Source of the DNA: Desulfotignum sp.
Lineage (GTDB): Bacteria > Desulfobacterota > Desulfobacteria > Desulfobacterales > Desulfobacteraceae
NCBI GenBank assembly: GCA_011389575.1
Contig: JAABUB010000003.1
Coordinates: 1-64,000, forward strand
Length of the DNA stretch: 64,000 nucleotides
Direction of reading: 5' to 3'
Part shown: positions 53,456 to 61,673 of the stretch, piece by piece
Layout: every line of letters starts with the position of its first letter
Numbering within the stretch: position 1 is the first letter of the stretch
Translations under genes and position numbers: made by a program
The notes under the pieces: generated by a model
Told to the model about the DNA's origin: nothing
The model's input: the letters and a program-made list of their open reading frames with translations, nothing else
Database searches by the model: none

Positions 53456-53495
53456 GCTGTAAATGCAAACCCAACCACATGAGGAGTGTGAACAT

Positions 53496-54218
53496 ATGCC
53501 GGTAGTGACATGGAAAAAAGAAAACAAAATTGCAGTTGTGGAGATGTGCAACGGCCCCAACCGCATGAACAAGGTGTTTTCCCGCGATTTCAACCAGTGC
53601 CTTGACCAGGTCCAGCAAGATACAGATATCCGGGCCATGGTCCTGACCTCCACCGATGAAAAGAATTTTTCCCAGGGCATTGATGTGGAATGGATCGGTA
53701 AAAAGATTCAGGATCAGGACAATGACACGGTGATGGTCTTCATGTATGCCATGAATAAGATTTTCAAACGTCTGCTGCTGTTTCCCGTGCCGGTGGTTGC
53801 CGCTATCAACGGCCACGCATTCGGTAACGGGGCCATAATTTCCTGTGCCTGTGATTTCCGGTTCATGAAAAAGGACCGGGGATTTTTCTGCTTTCCCGAG
53901 GTGGATGTGGGCATTCCGTTTCTGCCCGGCATGATCGCCTTTGTGCGCAAGGCAATGCCGGAACCCCTCTTCAACCAAATGATCCTGTCAGGCCAGCGCA
54001 TGACAGCCGAGGATCTTAAAGCGCACAACGTCATCATCAAGGCCTGCGGCAACCAGGAAACCCTGATGACCGAAGCCCTGGCCTTTGCCGCTGCTTTTGA
54101 TAAAAAACCGGGGATTTTCCGGGAATTGAAGCAGCGCATGCACAAGGAGCTGATCCGGGTTATGGACGAGCAGGACCCGGTATACATCGATGCGCTCAAC
54201 CTGTTTGTGGCGGATTGA
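53496..54218 (+). CDS. Enoyl-CoA hydratase/isomerase family protein (delta-isomerase-like)
   Basis: The 240-residue product starts MPVVTWKKENKIAVVEM. It has the first oxyanion motif STDEKNFSQGIDVEWI, the second AAINGHAFGNGAIISCACD and the PEVDVGIPFLPGMIAFVRK region with a single Glu, an arrangement closer to delta3-delta2-enoyl-CoA isomerases and ECI-like proteins than to hydratases. The start at 53496 follows AGGAG; a frame from 53463 adds 11 residues that cover this site. A decayed SDR gene follows 31 bases downstream, so it may once have been part of a two-gene acyl-CoA unit. Confidence 0.85.
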   Translation: MPVVTWKKENKIAVVEMCNGPNRMNKVFSRDFNQCLDQVQQDTDIRAMVLTSTDEKNFSQGIDVEWIGKKIQDQDNDTVMVFMYAMNKIFKRLLLFPVPVVAAINGHAFGNGAIISCACDFRFMKKDRGFFCFPEVDVGIPFLPGMIAFVRKAMPEPLFNQMILSGQRMTAEDLKAHNVIIKACGNQETLMTEALAFAAAFDKKPGIFRELKQRMHKELIRVMDEQDPVYIDALNLFVAD

Positions 54219-54248
54219 AATAATTGAAAACAGGTGTTCAAGGGAGGT

Positions 54249-54410
54249 GAAAGCATCGGATTTGAGGGCTGCACCGCCATCATAACCGGTGTCGGCATCG
54301 GCCGGCCCTGTGCCCTGGATCTGGCCGGCGGGGGGCAAAAGTGGTCGGCAATACTATCGGCAGAACCAGGAACAACCTGCGGCTGGCGGTCAGGTGGTCC
54401 CTGTCTTGAC
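54249..54410 (+). pseudogene. Remnant of a short-chain dehydrogenase/reductase
   Basis: After an AGGGAGGTGA ribosome-like site the frame reads GFEGCTAIITGVGIGRPCAL then DLAG, which is the SDR nucleotide-binding start (usually L-x-G-K-x-A-I-V-T-G-G-x-x-G-I-G-R). A one-base shift at the G-run near 54331-54335 continues as AKVVGNTIGRTRNNLRLAVR before a stop. Only the first 50 of about 250 codons remain, with a frameshift and a shortened glycine loop, so it is non-functional. Confidence 0.7.
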
Positions 54411-54485
54411 TTTTCCAGGTGTTTGTGGTTTGACCTGTTGTAATTGATGCATTGCTTTTAACGCAGCAAGCAGTAAGGAGCAGAT

Positions 54486-56195
54486 ATGAACCCGTTGCAT
54501 TCGATCCGCACCAAACAGATGGCGGGATTTCTGGCCATTGCCGCCATTACGGCTATTGTCAGTCTGGTGAGTTATAATGGTATGAAAAATCTGGAGGCCA
54601 GCTTCAGACAGGTCATTGAAACAGCCCCTCTGACGGAATCAGCCATTAACATGAAACTGGCGGTGAGTCAGGATATCGTGGCTATCATGACCCTCATGGC
54701 TGCTTTGGACACGGACCAGCTTGATGCTGCCTGGCAGGTGCATCTGGGAAACGCGGCCCGCTTTAACCAGTACCAAAAGGCAATTCTGGAAGGTGGTGAC
54801 ATTGGTGATAAACATGTTTTTCCCACCCGGGATCCGGAACTGCGGCAAATCATGCAGGACGTAAAACAATTTCATACATCAGTTTTTCTTCCCAGTTTCA
54901 AGGTGGCCTATGACCAGATGCATCTGCAGTTATCTGCAGAACCTTATGATTACACGCTTCTGGATACCATTGATGAAAAAACCATTGCCCTGGCCAACGA
55001 GCTGACCCGACAGCTGGACCAGGCCGGTGCCATATCCCAGGGGCTTATCCTTCAGGCTGAAGCAGAGTTGATAAATGAAAAGCAGCAGGCGGTTACCATT
55101 CTGGCGACAGCCACACTGGTGGGAATCGCGGCAGCCGTTTTGCTGGGATTTGTCGTGTCGGGCCGGATTGCCAACCCGGTTAAAAAAGCGGCAGCCTTCA
55201 CCGGAGATGTTGCCCGGGGAGATTTTTCCAAAACCCTGGAGGTTACCCAGAAAGATGAAATCGGTTCCATGGTGAATGCCATGAACCAGATGGTACAGAA
55301 ACTGGCATCGGTTTTTAAAAACATAGCCCGGGGGGTGGCCACCCTGGATCAGACAGCAGGGGATTTATCCGGGATTTCAGATACTCTGAAGACCCGCGCT
55401 GAACAAATGACCGATAAATCAGGTGCTGTCAGTGGTGCGGCCCAGGCAATGCAGGAACGGGTGGCGTCTGTCACCCAAAGTTCCCGGGCGTTTTCAGATA
55501 ACCTGGATACGGTATCCGCTGCCATGGAACAGATGAATAACACTGTGGCGGAAATTGCAAAAAATACCAGTGAGGCCCGGCAGATTTCAGAGACAGCGGT
55601 TTCAACAGCCAGCAGCGCTTCCAGCAGGGTGGATGAGCTGGGCAAAGATGCAGCTGAAATCGGGCAGGTCACCCAGACCATCAGCGACATATCAGATCAG
55701 ACCAATCTGCTGGCATTGAATGCCACCATTGAAGCGGCCCGGGCAGGAGAAGCCGGTAAAGGCTTTGCCGTTGTAGCCAATGAAATCAAAGGACTGGCCC
55801 GGCAGACAGCAGATGCTGCCAAAGATATCTCAAAAAAAATTGCGCGCATTCAGGATTCTTCCAAGGGTACCGTAACGGAGATCCAACAGATTTCAAAGGT
55901 AATCAATGATGTAAATACTATCGTCTCCTCTATTGCCGGTGCCATTGAAGAGCAGTCCAGCACCGCCAGGGAGATTGCTGAAAACATCTCCATGGCTGCC
56001 CGGGGGGTACATGACAATCATGAACATATTGCAGACATATCCCGGGCATCATCCCGGATAACAGAAGACATCCTCAGTGTTGACAACCATGCCGGCACTG
56101 TCACAGATACCAGCCGAAAGGTGACCGAAAACGTGACCAGGATCACGGAATTTGCCGCCAGCCTGGGACAGTCAGTCAGCCGCTTCAAGATTTAG
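54486..56195 (+). CDS. Methyl-accepting chemotaxis protein
   Basis: The 569-residue chemoreceptor has an N-terminal TM ([20 protein letters not shown]), a four-helix-bundle periplasmic domain of about 165 residues, a second TM ([20 protein letters not shown]), a HAMP domain ([20 protein letters not shown]) and a signalling domain with the hairpin tip [26 protein letters not shown] conserved (given here in two parts: [20 protein letters not shown] and [10 protein letters not shown]). No C-terminal CheR tether pentapeptide is visible. It stands alone with an AAGGAG site, after the SDR remnant. The ligand is unknown. Confidence 0.95.
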   Translation: MNPLHSIRTKQMAGFLAIAAITAIVSLVSYNGMKNLEASFRQVIETAPLTESAINMKLAVSQDIVAIMTLMAALDTDQLDAAWQVHLGNAARFNQYQKAILEGGDIGDKHVFPTRDPELRQIMQDVKQFHTSVFLPSFKVAYDQMHLQLSAEPYDYTLLDTIDEKTIALANELTRQLDQAGAISQGLILQAEAELINEKQQAVTILATATLVGIAAAVLLGFVVSGRIANPVKKAAAFTGDVARGDFSKTLEVTQKDEIGSMVNAMNQMVQKLASVFKNIARGVATLDQTAGDLSGISDTLKTRAEQMTDKSGAVSGAAQAMQERVASVTQSSRAFSDNLDTVSAAMEQMNNTVAEIAKNTSEARQISETAVSTASSASSRVDELGKDAAEIGQVTQTISDISDQTNLLALNATIEAARAGEAGKGFAVVANEIKGLARQTADAAKDISKKIARIQDSSKGTVTEIQQISKVINDVNTIVSSIAGAIEEQSSTAREIAENISMAARGVHDNHEHIADISRASSRITEDILSVDNHAGTVTDTSRKVTENVTRITEFAASLGQSVSRFKI

Positions 56196-56270
56196 CTGAC
56201 AAGCAAGAAGGCAAAAAGGGGCTGTATATGGTATGGCGCAGGATATCCCCATAATGGAACATAAAATGGA

Positions 56271-57290
56271 ATGAACATTTTAGCGTTATCCCTTGATCAA
56301 CTGACCCACCTTCTTGAAGCAAATCATGGCAAAGGCCGGTTTCATGCGCGGGCCCTGTACCGGGAAATTTTTAAAAATGCAAATCCGGATCTTTTTTCAG
56401 CACCTGAATTTGCCGCTTCCCCCAACCTGGCCAGGGACCTGCGCAAAAACATCTGTCTGGAACCAGGCAGGATAACAAAGGTTTTCCAGGACAAGGATCT
56501 TACCAAATTCATCACCCGTCTGTCCGACGGCCTGGACATAGAATCGGTCATCGTTCCCATGAACCGGTACAACACCCTGTGTGTGTCCAGCCAGGTGGGG
56601 TGCCGCATGGGATGCGCCTTTTGTGAAACAGGCGGCATGGGATTGAAACGTAACCTTACAGTATGTGAAATTACCGGCCAGTTGTACAATGCCAGACACA
56701 TATTGAAAAAGCAGATCAAAAATATCGTATTCATGGGCATGGGAGAGCCCTTTGACAATTTTGAATCTGTCATGGCTGCCGTGCAGATCATGAATGAGCA
56801 GAAAGGGTTTGACATTGCCCTGCGCCACATGACCATTTCCACGGCAGGTGTGGTGCCGGGTATCCGAAAACTGGCTGCCATGAATTTGCCGGGCATCCGG
56901 CTGGCCGTGTCGATCAATGCCCCTGACAACCCGACCCGGTCAAAGCTGATGCCTGTGAACAATGCCTGGCCCCTGGAAAAACTTAAACAAACCCTTGCAG
57001 CCTTTCCTCTGCCCCGGAAAGGAACCTTTCTGCTTGAATACATCCTTATCAAAGGGATGAATGATTCTGATGCCCATGCAGATCAGCTGGCAAATTTCAT
57101 TCATCCCCTGCCGGTGCGCCTGAATCTCATTCCCTGCAACCCGGTACCCGGTCTTGCCCATGAAAGTCCCTCAGATGAAGAAATGAACCGGTTTTCACAA
57201 AAACTGGTTGAAAAAAATATTTTTGTCATACGGCGCTGGAGCAAAGGCAGGTCCGTGTCTGCGGGCTGCGGTCAGCTGGGCCAGCAGTAA
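56271..57290 (+). CDS. rlmN: Radical SAM enzyme of the RlmN/Cfr family (23S rRNA A2503 C2-methyltransferase)
   Basis: RlmN methylates C2 of A2503 in 23S rRNA and of A37 in some tRNAs. The 339-residue product has the radical SAM cluster C-R-M-G-C-A-F-C, with the methyl-carrier partner cysteine seven residues upstream (LCVSSQVGC) and the second catalytic cysteine in SAGCGQL at the C-terminus. GMGEPFDNFESVM and LAVSINAPDNPTRSKLMPVN also match. The motif after the cluster is ETGGMGLKRNL instead of the usual ATGKMG, so it may be a divergent paralogue rather than the main RlmN. It is followed by a convergent YcaO gene. Confidence 0.87.
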   Translation: MNILALSLDQLTHLLEANHGKGRFHARALYREIFKNANPDLFSAPEFAASPNLARDLRKNICLEPGRITKVFQDKDLTKFITRLSDGLDIESVIVPMNRYNTLCVSSQVGCRMGCAFCETGGMGLKRNLTVCEITGQLYNARHILKKQIKNIVFMGMGEPFDNFESVMAAVQIMNEQKGFDIALRHMTISTAGVVPGIRKLAAMNLPGIRLAVSINAPDNPTRSKLMPVNNAWPLEKLKQTLAAFPLPRKGTFLLEYILIKGMNDSDAHADQLANFIHPLPVRLNLIPCNPVPGLAHESPSDEEMNRFSQKLVEKNIFVIRRWSKGRSVSAGCGQLGQQ

Positions 57291-57325
57291 ATGACCTGTA
57301 TATTGCTTTTTTTCGGCGGGGCGTA

Positions 57326-59053
57326 TCATTTTGTGAGTTTTTTTATGTTATCTCTGGCAAATTCAATGGTGGGATCAATTTCCAGCGCCATTTCATAGTA
57401 TTTTATCGCCAGTGCAGTTTCCCCCAGTTCCCGGTAATTGGAACCGATATTGGCATAGTTGATGGCCTGGGACGGGTCCACTTCCAGGGCGGTTTCAAAA
57501 CAGGAGATGGCTTTGTGGTGGTTTTTTTGCATAAAATGACAGACCCCAATGGTGTTGAGCAGGTCCGGTCGCTGGGAGTCCACGGACAGTCCTTTTTCGC
57601 AGATGATGATCGCCCTTTCATACAGGCCCAGGTCCTTGAGGCAGGCCCCCATGTGGGAACAGATGTCAGGCAGGTTCATTGGGACCGGTTCTCTTTTCAG
57701 GGCGGTTTCAAATTCCTGCAGTGCGGTGTGAAGGTCCCCCAGCGCATTGTATACCAGTCCTTTGTAAAAACTGGTGTAATATTGTTCCGGCAGGGCTTTT
57801 TCCAGGGCAGCGAGTTTGTCAAGGGCCTGGACAGGCTCCAGGGTTTCGGTGATGAGTCTTGCTGAGAACATGCCCACACTGGCCGATGCGGCCCGCTCCC
57901 TGAAATGGGCCCCCGGCATGATGGTGTAAAAGGCCGGGATATCCAGATCCGGATGCCGGATGTCAATGGCCAGGATCTGGTAATCTTTTTTGCCCAGTGC
58001 GGCAATCAGGTTTTCCACCTCCACCCGGATATTGGGATCTGACAGGTCCGGCAGATCAGACATATCCTTCATGGTCTCTGGATGGGTGATAAAGGCGGCA
58101 TCTGCAATGTTGGTGAACTTGGGCAGGCCCGAGGCCACATAGTTGGATCCGGAATTGAAATCACCAGCCAGCTGGGCCACCTCGGTCAGGGCACGTCCCA
58201 TGGCTTTCTGGGGATCAGGCGAAGTGCCTGCGGTCCACACGATCTCGCTTTTGTCCGGAAACGTGGCCGGATCCCAGGCCAGAACAGCAATGGTGGGAAT
58301 ACCCGTGTCCAGGGAAAGATCTGTTGCATGCACTTGAATACCGCAGTTTCTGTATTTTGCCAGCATCTCTTGCACCAGAGGATCGGTAAAGGTGTCCAGA
58401 CGGATGCCCGGGATATCCAGGGTACCGTGGCTTACCAGAGAAGATGTGTGCCGCTCCACCAGTTCGCAGATACCCTGGCTCAAGGCTTCTTCATTGCAGT
58501 TGCCCGCACAGGGCCCGTTGAATTCATTGATCATGTAAAACCAGGTAAAGGGAATCAGCACTTCTTGGCCCAGGGTCAGGTTATACCCTGTGGTCCATTG
58601 CAGGTTCAGGCTGTCAAATATGGGTTTGACCCTGTGGGCATCAGCTGCATTGTCATGCACAGACCGGATGATCTGGTCAAAGGGCAGAATGTTTTCCCCG
58701 AGGTCCTCTGCCCGGGCAGAAAGGAAATTGCTTTTTTTGTTCACAAAGGAAAAAAAGCTGAAGCGTTCCGCCAGCTCCATGACGGCACTGGCTTCTGACT
58801 GGTCCGGAGTACCGCCTTTTCCCATCTGCTTGTTGGTGCCGATAACCTGCCTGGCATCTGTGCCGCACTCGCTGAAAAAAACCGGTATGTCCAGGCGGCC
58901 GTTGTCAATGCGGCGGGTCCGGCTCAGAATATCCAGCCGGGTGGTGGCAGCTTTTTCTTTGAACCGGGCCACTGTCTTTTCCGGGGACATGATTTTATCC
59001 TGGTCATAGGTGTAGCCTTTTACCGCATCCGTAAGTTCGATGGTATATGTCAT
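57326..59053 (-). CDS. YcaO-domain protein fused to TPR repeats
   Basis: YcaO enzymes use ATP to activate peptide backbones for azoline or thioamide formation. The 575-residue protein has a YcaO core (about 1-390) with the ATP-binding acidic motifs SEASAVMELAERFSFF, CNEEALSQGICELVERH and ALTEVAQLAGDF, then at least four TPR units (GDLHTALQEFETALKREP; DLGLYERAIIICEKGLSVDS; KNHHKAISCFETALEVDP; GETALAIKYYEMALEIDP). The proline-rich C-terminus of azoline-forming YcaO proteins is absent and no TfuA or precursor-peptide gene is adjacent. It may act on a protein held by the TPR, as proposed for YcaO-TPR proteins in anaerobes. Target unknown. Confidence 0.88.
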   Translation of the reverse strand: MTYTIELTDAVKGYTYDQDKIMSPEKTVARFKEKAATTRLDILSRTRRIDNGRLDIPVFFSECGTDARQVIGTNKQMGKGGTPDQSEASAVMELAERFSFFSFVNKKSNFLSARAEDLGENILPFDQIIRSVHDNAADAHRVKPIFDSLNLQWTTGYNLTLGQEVLIPFTWFYMINEFNGPCAGNCNEEALSQGICELVERHTSSLVSHGTLDIPGIRLDTFTDPLVQEMLAKYRNCGIQVHATDLSLDTGIPTIAVLAWDPATFPDKSEIVWTAGTSPDPQKAMGRALTEVAQLAGDFNSGSNYVASGLPKFTNIADAAFITHPETMKDMSDLPDLSDPNIRVEVENLIAALGKKDYQILAIDIRHPDLDIPAFYTIMPGAHFRERAASASVGMFSARLITETLEPVQALDKLAALEKALPEQYYTSFYKGLVYNALGDLHTALQEFETALKREPVPMNLPDICSHMGACLKDLGLYERAIIICEKGLSVDSQRPDLLNTIGVCHFMQKNHHKAISCFETALEVDPSQAINYANIGSNYRELGETALAIKYYEMALEIDPTIEFARDNIKKLTK

Positions 59054-59242
59054 GAAAATCTCTTTCGTATCCAGGGATTATAGGTTGCACATATGCCGGC
59101 CGGGACTGGAAAAGCATTTGAAAATGGGTTTTACTGGTCCTGGCATCTGTTTTTTTTATGAAAGTGTTAAGTTTTAAGTGTTAAGCTAATACCTGACAGC
59201 TAACAGTTTTCTTTTTTTGTTGTGCCCGGCAGGGCATGGGTG

Positions 59243-59701
59243 TTATTTCAAAAGGGTTACAGCATCCCCCACCCGGATTGTACCTCCGGTAATGATTTTT
59301 GCAAACACCCCTTCTTTGGGCATGATGCAGTCTCCGGTGCGGTAGAAAATGGCACATTTTTTGTGGCATTCTTTGCCGATCTGGGTGATTTCAACAAGGG
59401 CTTTGTCCCCCAGCCGTACCTGCTGCCCGATCTTCTGGGTTTTCCAGTCAATGCCGGTGGTGGCGATGTTTTCAGCAAAATCTCCGAAATGCAGGACAAA
59501 GTCTTTGGTACTGACAGCCTCAATGCTTTCAGCTGCCAGAAAACTGAGCTGCCGGTGCCAGTCCCCGGCATGGGCATCCCCTTTGATGCCATGGTTTTCC
59601 ATCAGTTCTACCTGGTCAGTGCACTGCTTGGTGGTGCCTTTTTTTTTGCTGATGGCAATGGAAACTATTTTCACGGGGCTTCCTTTTTTTGTGTTTGTCA
59701 A
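59243..59701 (-). CDS. MOSC-domain protein
   Basis: The 152-residue product is a MOSC domain alone: VEL-x-x-x-HGIKGDAHAG, HRQLSFLAAESIE, FAENIATTGIDW, and the conserved cysteine in GKECHKKCAIF. This domain binds sulfur or molybdenum-cofactor species, as in sulfurase C-termini and the related proteins of molybdenum cofactor metabolism. The double-cysteine GKECHKKC form is that of small stand-alone MOSC proteins of anaerobes. A start seven codons downstream is possible. It follows the sigma/anti-sigma pair by 80 bases and may be in the same transcript. Confidence 0.9.
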   Translation of the reverse strand: MTNTKKGSPVKIVSIAISKKKGTTKQCTDQVELMENHGIKGDAHAGDWHRQLSFLAAESIEAVSTKDFVLHFGDFAENIATTGIDWKTQKIGQQVRLGDKALVEITQIGKECHKKCAIFYRTGDCIMPKEGVFAKIITGGTIRVGDAVTLLK

Positions 59702-59781
59702 TACAGGCGGACTTTATATCACATTGTGGCAGTGGATTTCAATACCAAAAGCATGCTTCCGACGGGCAGAGGGGCGGCAGG

Positions 59782-60102
59782 TTATTTTTTGTCTGACCTG
59801 TTACGGGATTGTTCGTTTACAGGCGGGGCAGCAGCTGGGGACTTCACAGACGTTGTCCGGGGAAAAAGGTCTGTTTTTGAAAAAAAAGCTGCATCAATGT
59901 GCTGGTTGATTTTTTTGGCAAGACCTGCCGGCAGTTTCTGCAGGGCAAAGGACTGCTGGATACAGGCTTCAAGGCAGGTGTCCATGTCATATAATTGCCT
60001 GCAGACGTCACATTCCTGGATATGGGCCAGTATGCCGTGATCCTGGGTCTGATTGTGTGCAGACCGGTTCTGCAGCCAGATAAAAAAGTCATTGCAGTTC
60101 AT
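59782..60102 (-). CDS. Putative cytoplasmic zinc-binding anti-sigma factor
   Basis: The 106-residue product has the ZAS signature H-x3-C-x2-C (HIQECDVCRQLY) near residue 27 with an N-terminal CNDFFIWLQ helix, typical of zinc anti-sigma domains that wrap ECF factors. There is no transmembrane segment, so release of the sigma factor would follow a cytoplasmic signal such as thiol oxidation or zinc loss. It starts 26 bases after the sigma gene ends, in the order normal for such pairs. Confidence 0.75.
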   Translation of the reverse strand: MNCNDFFIWLQNRSAHNQTQDHGILAHIQECDVCRQLYDMDTCLEACIQQSFALQKLPAGLAKKINQHIDAAFFSKTDLFPRTTSVKSPAAAPPVNEQSRNRSDKK

Positions 60103-60128
60103 GGGTCAGATATGTTCCGGGTTATTGT

Positions 60129-60683
60129 TTATATGCAGGTTTTTTCCCTGCTGTCTTTCAATTGTTTCAACAACGTTACCTTTAACGCCTCTTTTGCCCT
60201 GTTCAATCTGGACATCACCGTTCCAAGGGGAATATCAAGGGCTTTGGCAATGTCTTTGTACAGCATATCGTCCATATAATACAAGATCAAAATTTCTTTG
60301 TATTTTATGGGTAGCTGGTCAATGGCATCATTCACTATTCTGGTATCAACTGCCTGTTCCAGCAGTATGTCCGCTCCCTTTTTTTGTGTTTCAGATTTGA
60401 GGAATGCAATGTAATCGCTTTTCTGGAGCTGCTGCCTGGCATTGTCTTTTTGGCAGGTTTTTAAAAAATTATTGCGCAGAATTCTCAACAGCCAAGACTT
60501 GCATTTGCCCGGATCCTTGAGCTGGGAAAATTTGTGATAAGCCATCATAAATGTTTCCTGCACAATATCTTCCGCATCAAATACATTGCCGGTGTATTTA
60601 AGGGCCACATTGTATAAAAGCTTCATATGGGGATATGTCAGCTTTTTAAACTGCTTTTTATCTGTTTTTGTTTTCAATACCAT
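60129..60683 (-). CDS. ECF-type RNA polymerase sigma factor
   Basis: The 184-residue sigma-70-family protein has region 2 (LLYNVALKYTGNVFDAEDIV and QETFMMAYHKFSQLKD, a clear D-A-E-D-I-V-Q-E-T-F signature) and region 4 (INQLP-like AIDQLPIKYKEILILYYMDD and IAKALDIPLGTVMSRLNRA). The start at 60683 has AGGA 9-12 bases upstream; a TTG 33 bases earlier is an alternative. A TATAAT with an adjacent 14-base palindrome lies upstream. The anti-sigma gene follows. Its regulon cannot be read from the window. Confidence 0.92.
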   Translation of the reverse strand: MVLKTKTDKKQFKKLTYPHMKLLYNVALKYTGNVFDAEDIVQETFMMAYHKFSQLKDPGKCKSWLLRILRNNFLKTCQKDNARQQLQKSDYIAFLKSETQKKGADILLEQAVDTRIVNDAIDQLPIKYKEILILYYMDDMLYKDIAKALDIPLGTVMSRLNRAKEALKVTLLKQLKDSREKTCI

Positions 60684-60736
60684 ATCATCATATCCTGACT
60701 TAGCCTCCTGAATCAAAGATAATCAGGATATGAATC

Positions 60737-60758
60737 AAAGCAATTGCTTTTTATTATA
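60737..60758 (-). promoter_or_regulatory. Promoter -10 and 14-bp palindrome upstream of the sigma gene
   Basis: On the minus strand TATAAT (60753-60758) is followed after two bases by the perfect palindrome AAAGCAATTGCTTT (60737-60750), which would cover the transcription start. No -35 consensus is evident, so an activator or an alternative sigma is possible. The palindrome fits an operator. Confidence 0.5.
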
Positions 60759-60791
60759 TGACAGGAAGGGGCTTTGTTTTATTCCAGGATT

Positions 60792-61673
60792 TTACTGTAC
60801 CGGTTCCAGGTGAACCATCACCTCGAGTATATTGTTTTTGGTTTTCATCACGGTTTCTTTTACTGCTTCGGAGATGTCATGGCCCTGCTGCACAGTGATC
60901 CGGCCATCCACCTCCAGATGCAGATCAATATAAAATGCACCGCCTGTTTTTCTGGACCTGAGCCTGTGCACCCCTCTCACATGGGGGATATTTTTGATAA
61001 GGGTACGGATACGTGCCGTCTCCTGCGCGGACATGCCTGTATCCATCAGTTCCGCTATGCTGCCCCCCAGAATCCCAAGCCCTGCCTTGATAATGAAAAC
61101 CGAGACCACGATGGCCCCCACCGGATCCAGAAAAGCCAGTTTCGGATTGATGAGGCCGGCAGTCACCGCCACCAGAACCGGGATGGATGACAATACATCT
61201 GTCCGGTGGTGCCAGGCATTGGCTTTAAGGGAAGATGACCGGTTTTTTACTCCGGCTGTATATGTGAGCCTGAAAAGAATCTCTTTGACAATAATAGACA
61301 GGACAGGGGCGAAGATCACCATTGGATGCAGTTTTGTTTCCACAGGATGCATCAGGGAAATGATGGCGTTATACCCGATGCCGGCTGCCACACCAAGCAG
61401 GATCAGACTGATGGAAATGGTGACAAAGGATTCGATTTTCTGATGGCCGAAGGGATGGCATGCATCAGGCGGGGCTGTCCAGTACCGGACACCGAACAGG
61501 ATCACCAGATCTGATCCAATATCGGAAAAACTGTGCAGGGCATCTGCCACCACTGCCTGGCTGTTGCCTGCAATACCCATGGCCAGCTTGATCAGGGCCA
61601 GGCCCACATTGGTCCAAAGGCCGATCCAGGTGATTTTTTCAATATTTTTTCTGGTTTGGTTCTGTGTGGTCAT
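60792..61673 (-). CDS. Cation diffusion facilitator (CDF) metal exporter
   Basis: CDF proteins export Zn, Fe, Mn or similar divalent ions in exchange for protons. The 293-residue product has six TM helices; TM2 carries the metal site ADALHSFSDIGSDLVI (D/H and D-x3-D) and TM5 has NAWHHRTDVLSSIPV (H-x3-D). The cytoplasmic C-terminal domain (IPHVRGVHRLRSRKTGGAFY and HDISEAVKETVM) is intact. The H-D pairs suggest a zinc/iron/cobalt class. Its start overlaps the mutY stop by four bases, so it is co-transcribed with mutY. Confidence 0.93.
   Translation of the reverse strand: MTTQNQTRKNIEKITWIGLWTNVGLALIKLAMGIAGNSQAVVADALHSFSDIGSDLVILFGVRYWTAPPDACHPFGHQKIESFVTISISLILLGVAAGIGYNAIISLMHPVETKLHPMVIFAPVLSIIVKEILFRLTYTAGVKNRSSSLKANAWHHRTDVLSSIPVLVAVTAGLINPKLAFLDPVGAIVVSVFIIKAGLGILGGSIAELMDTGMSAQETARIRTLIKNIPHVRGVHRLRSRKTGGAFYIDLHLEVDGRITVQQGHDISEAVKETVMKTKNNILEVMVHLEPVQ

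Larger units (their letters stand above)
53187..53495. other. Divergent spacer between metY and the crotonase gene
   Basis: The 309-base region holds no gene. It contains the met promoter at the metY side, GC-rich stretches (CCCCGGGG near 53275) and a small CCGCC/GGCGG hairpin near the crotonase side. No riboswitch-like conserved pairing was recognised. Confidence 0.5.

Noticed and set aside
59160..59200. Direct repeat GTGTTAAG ... GTGTTAAG near the MOSC gene end
   Set aside because: Only two 8-base copies in AT-rich DNA; no CRISPR-like or iteron-like series.
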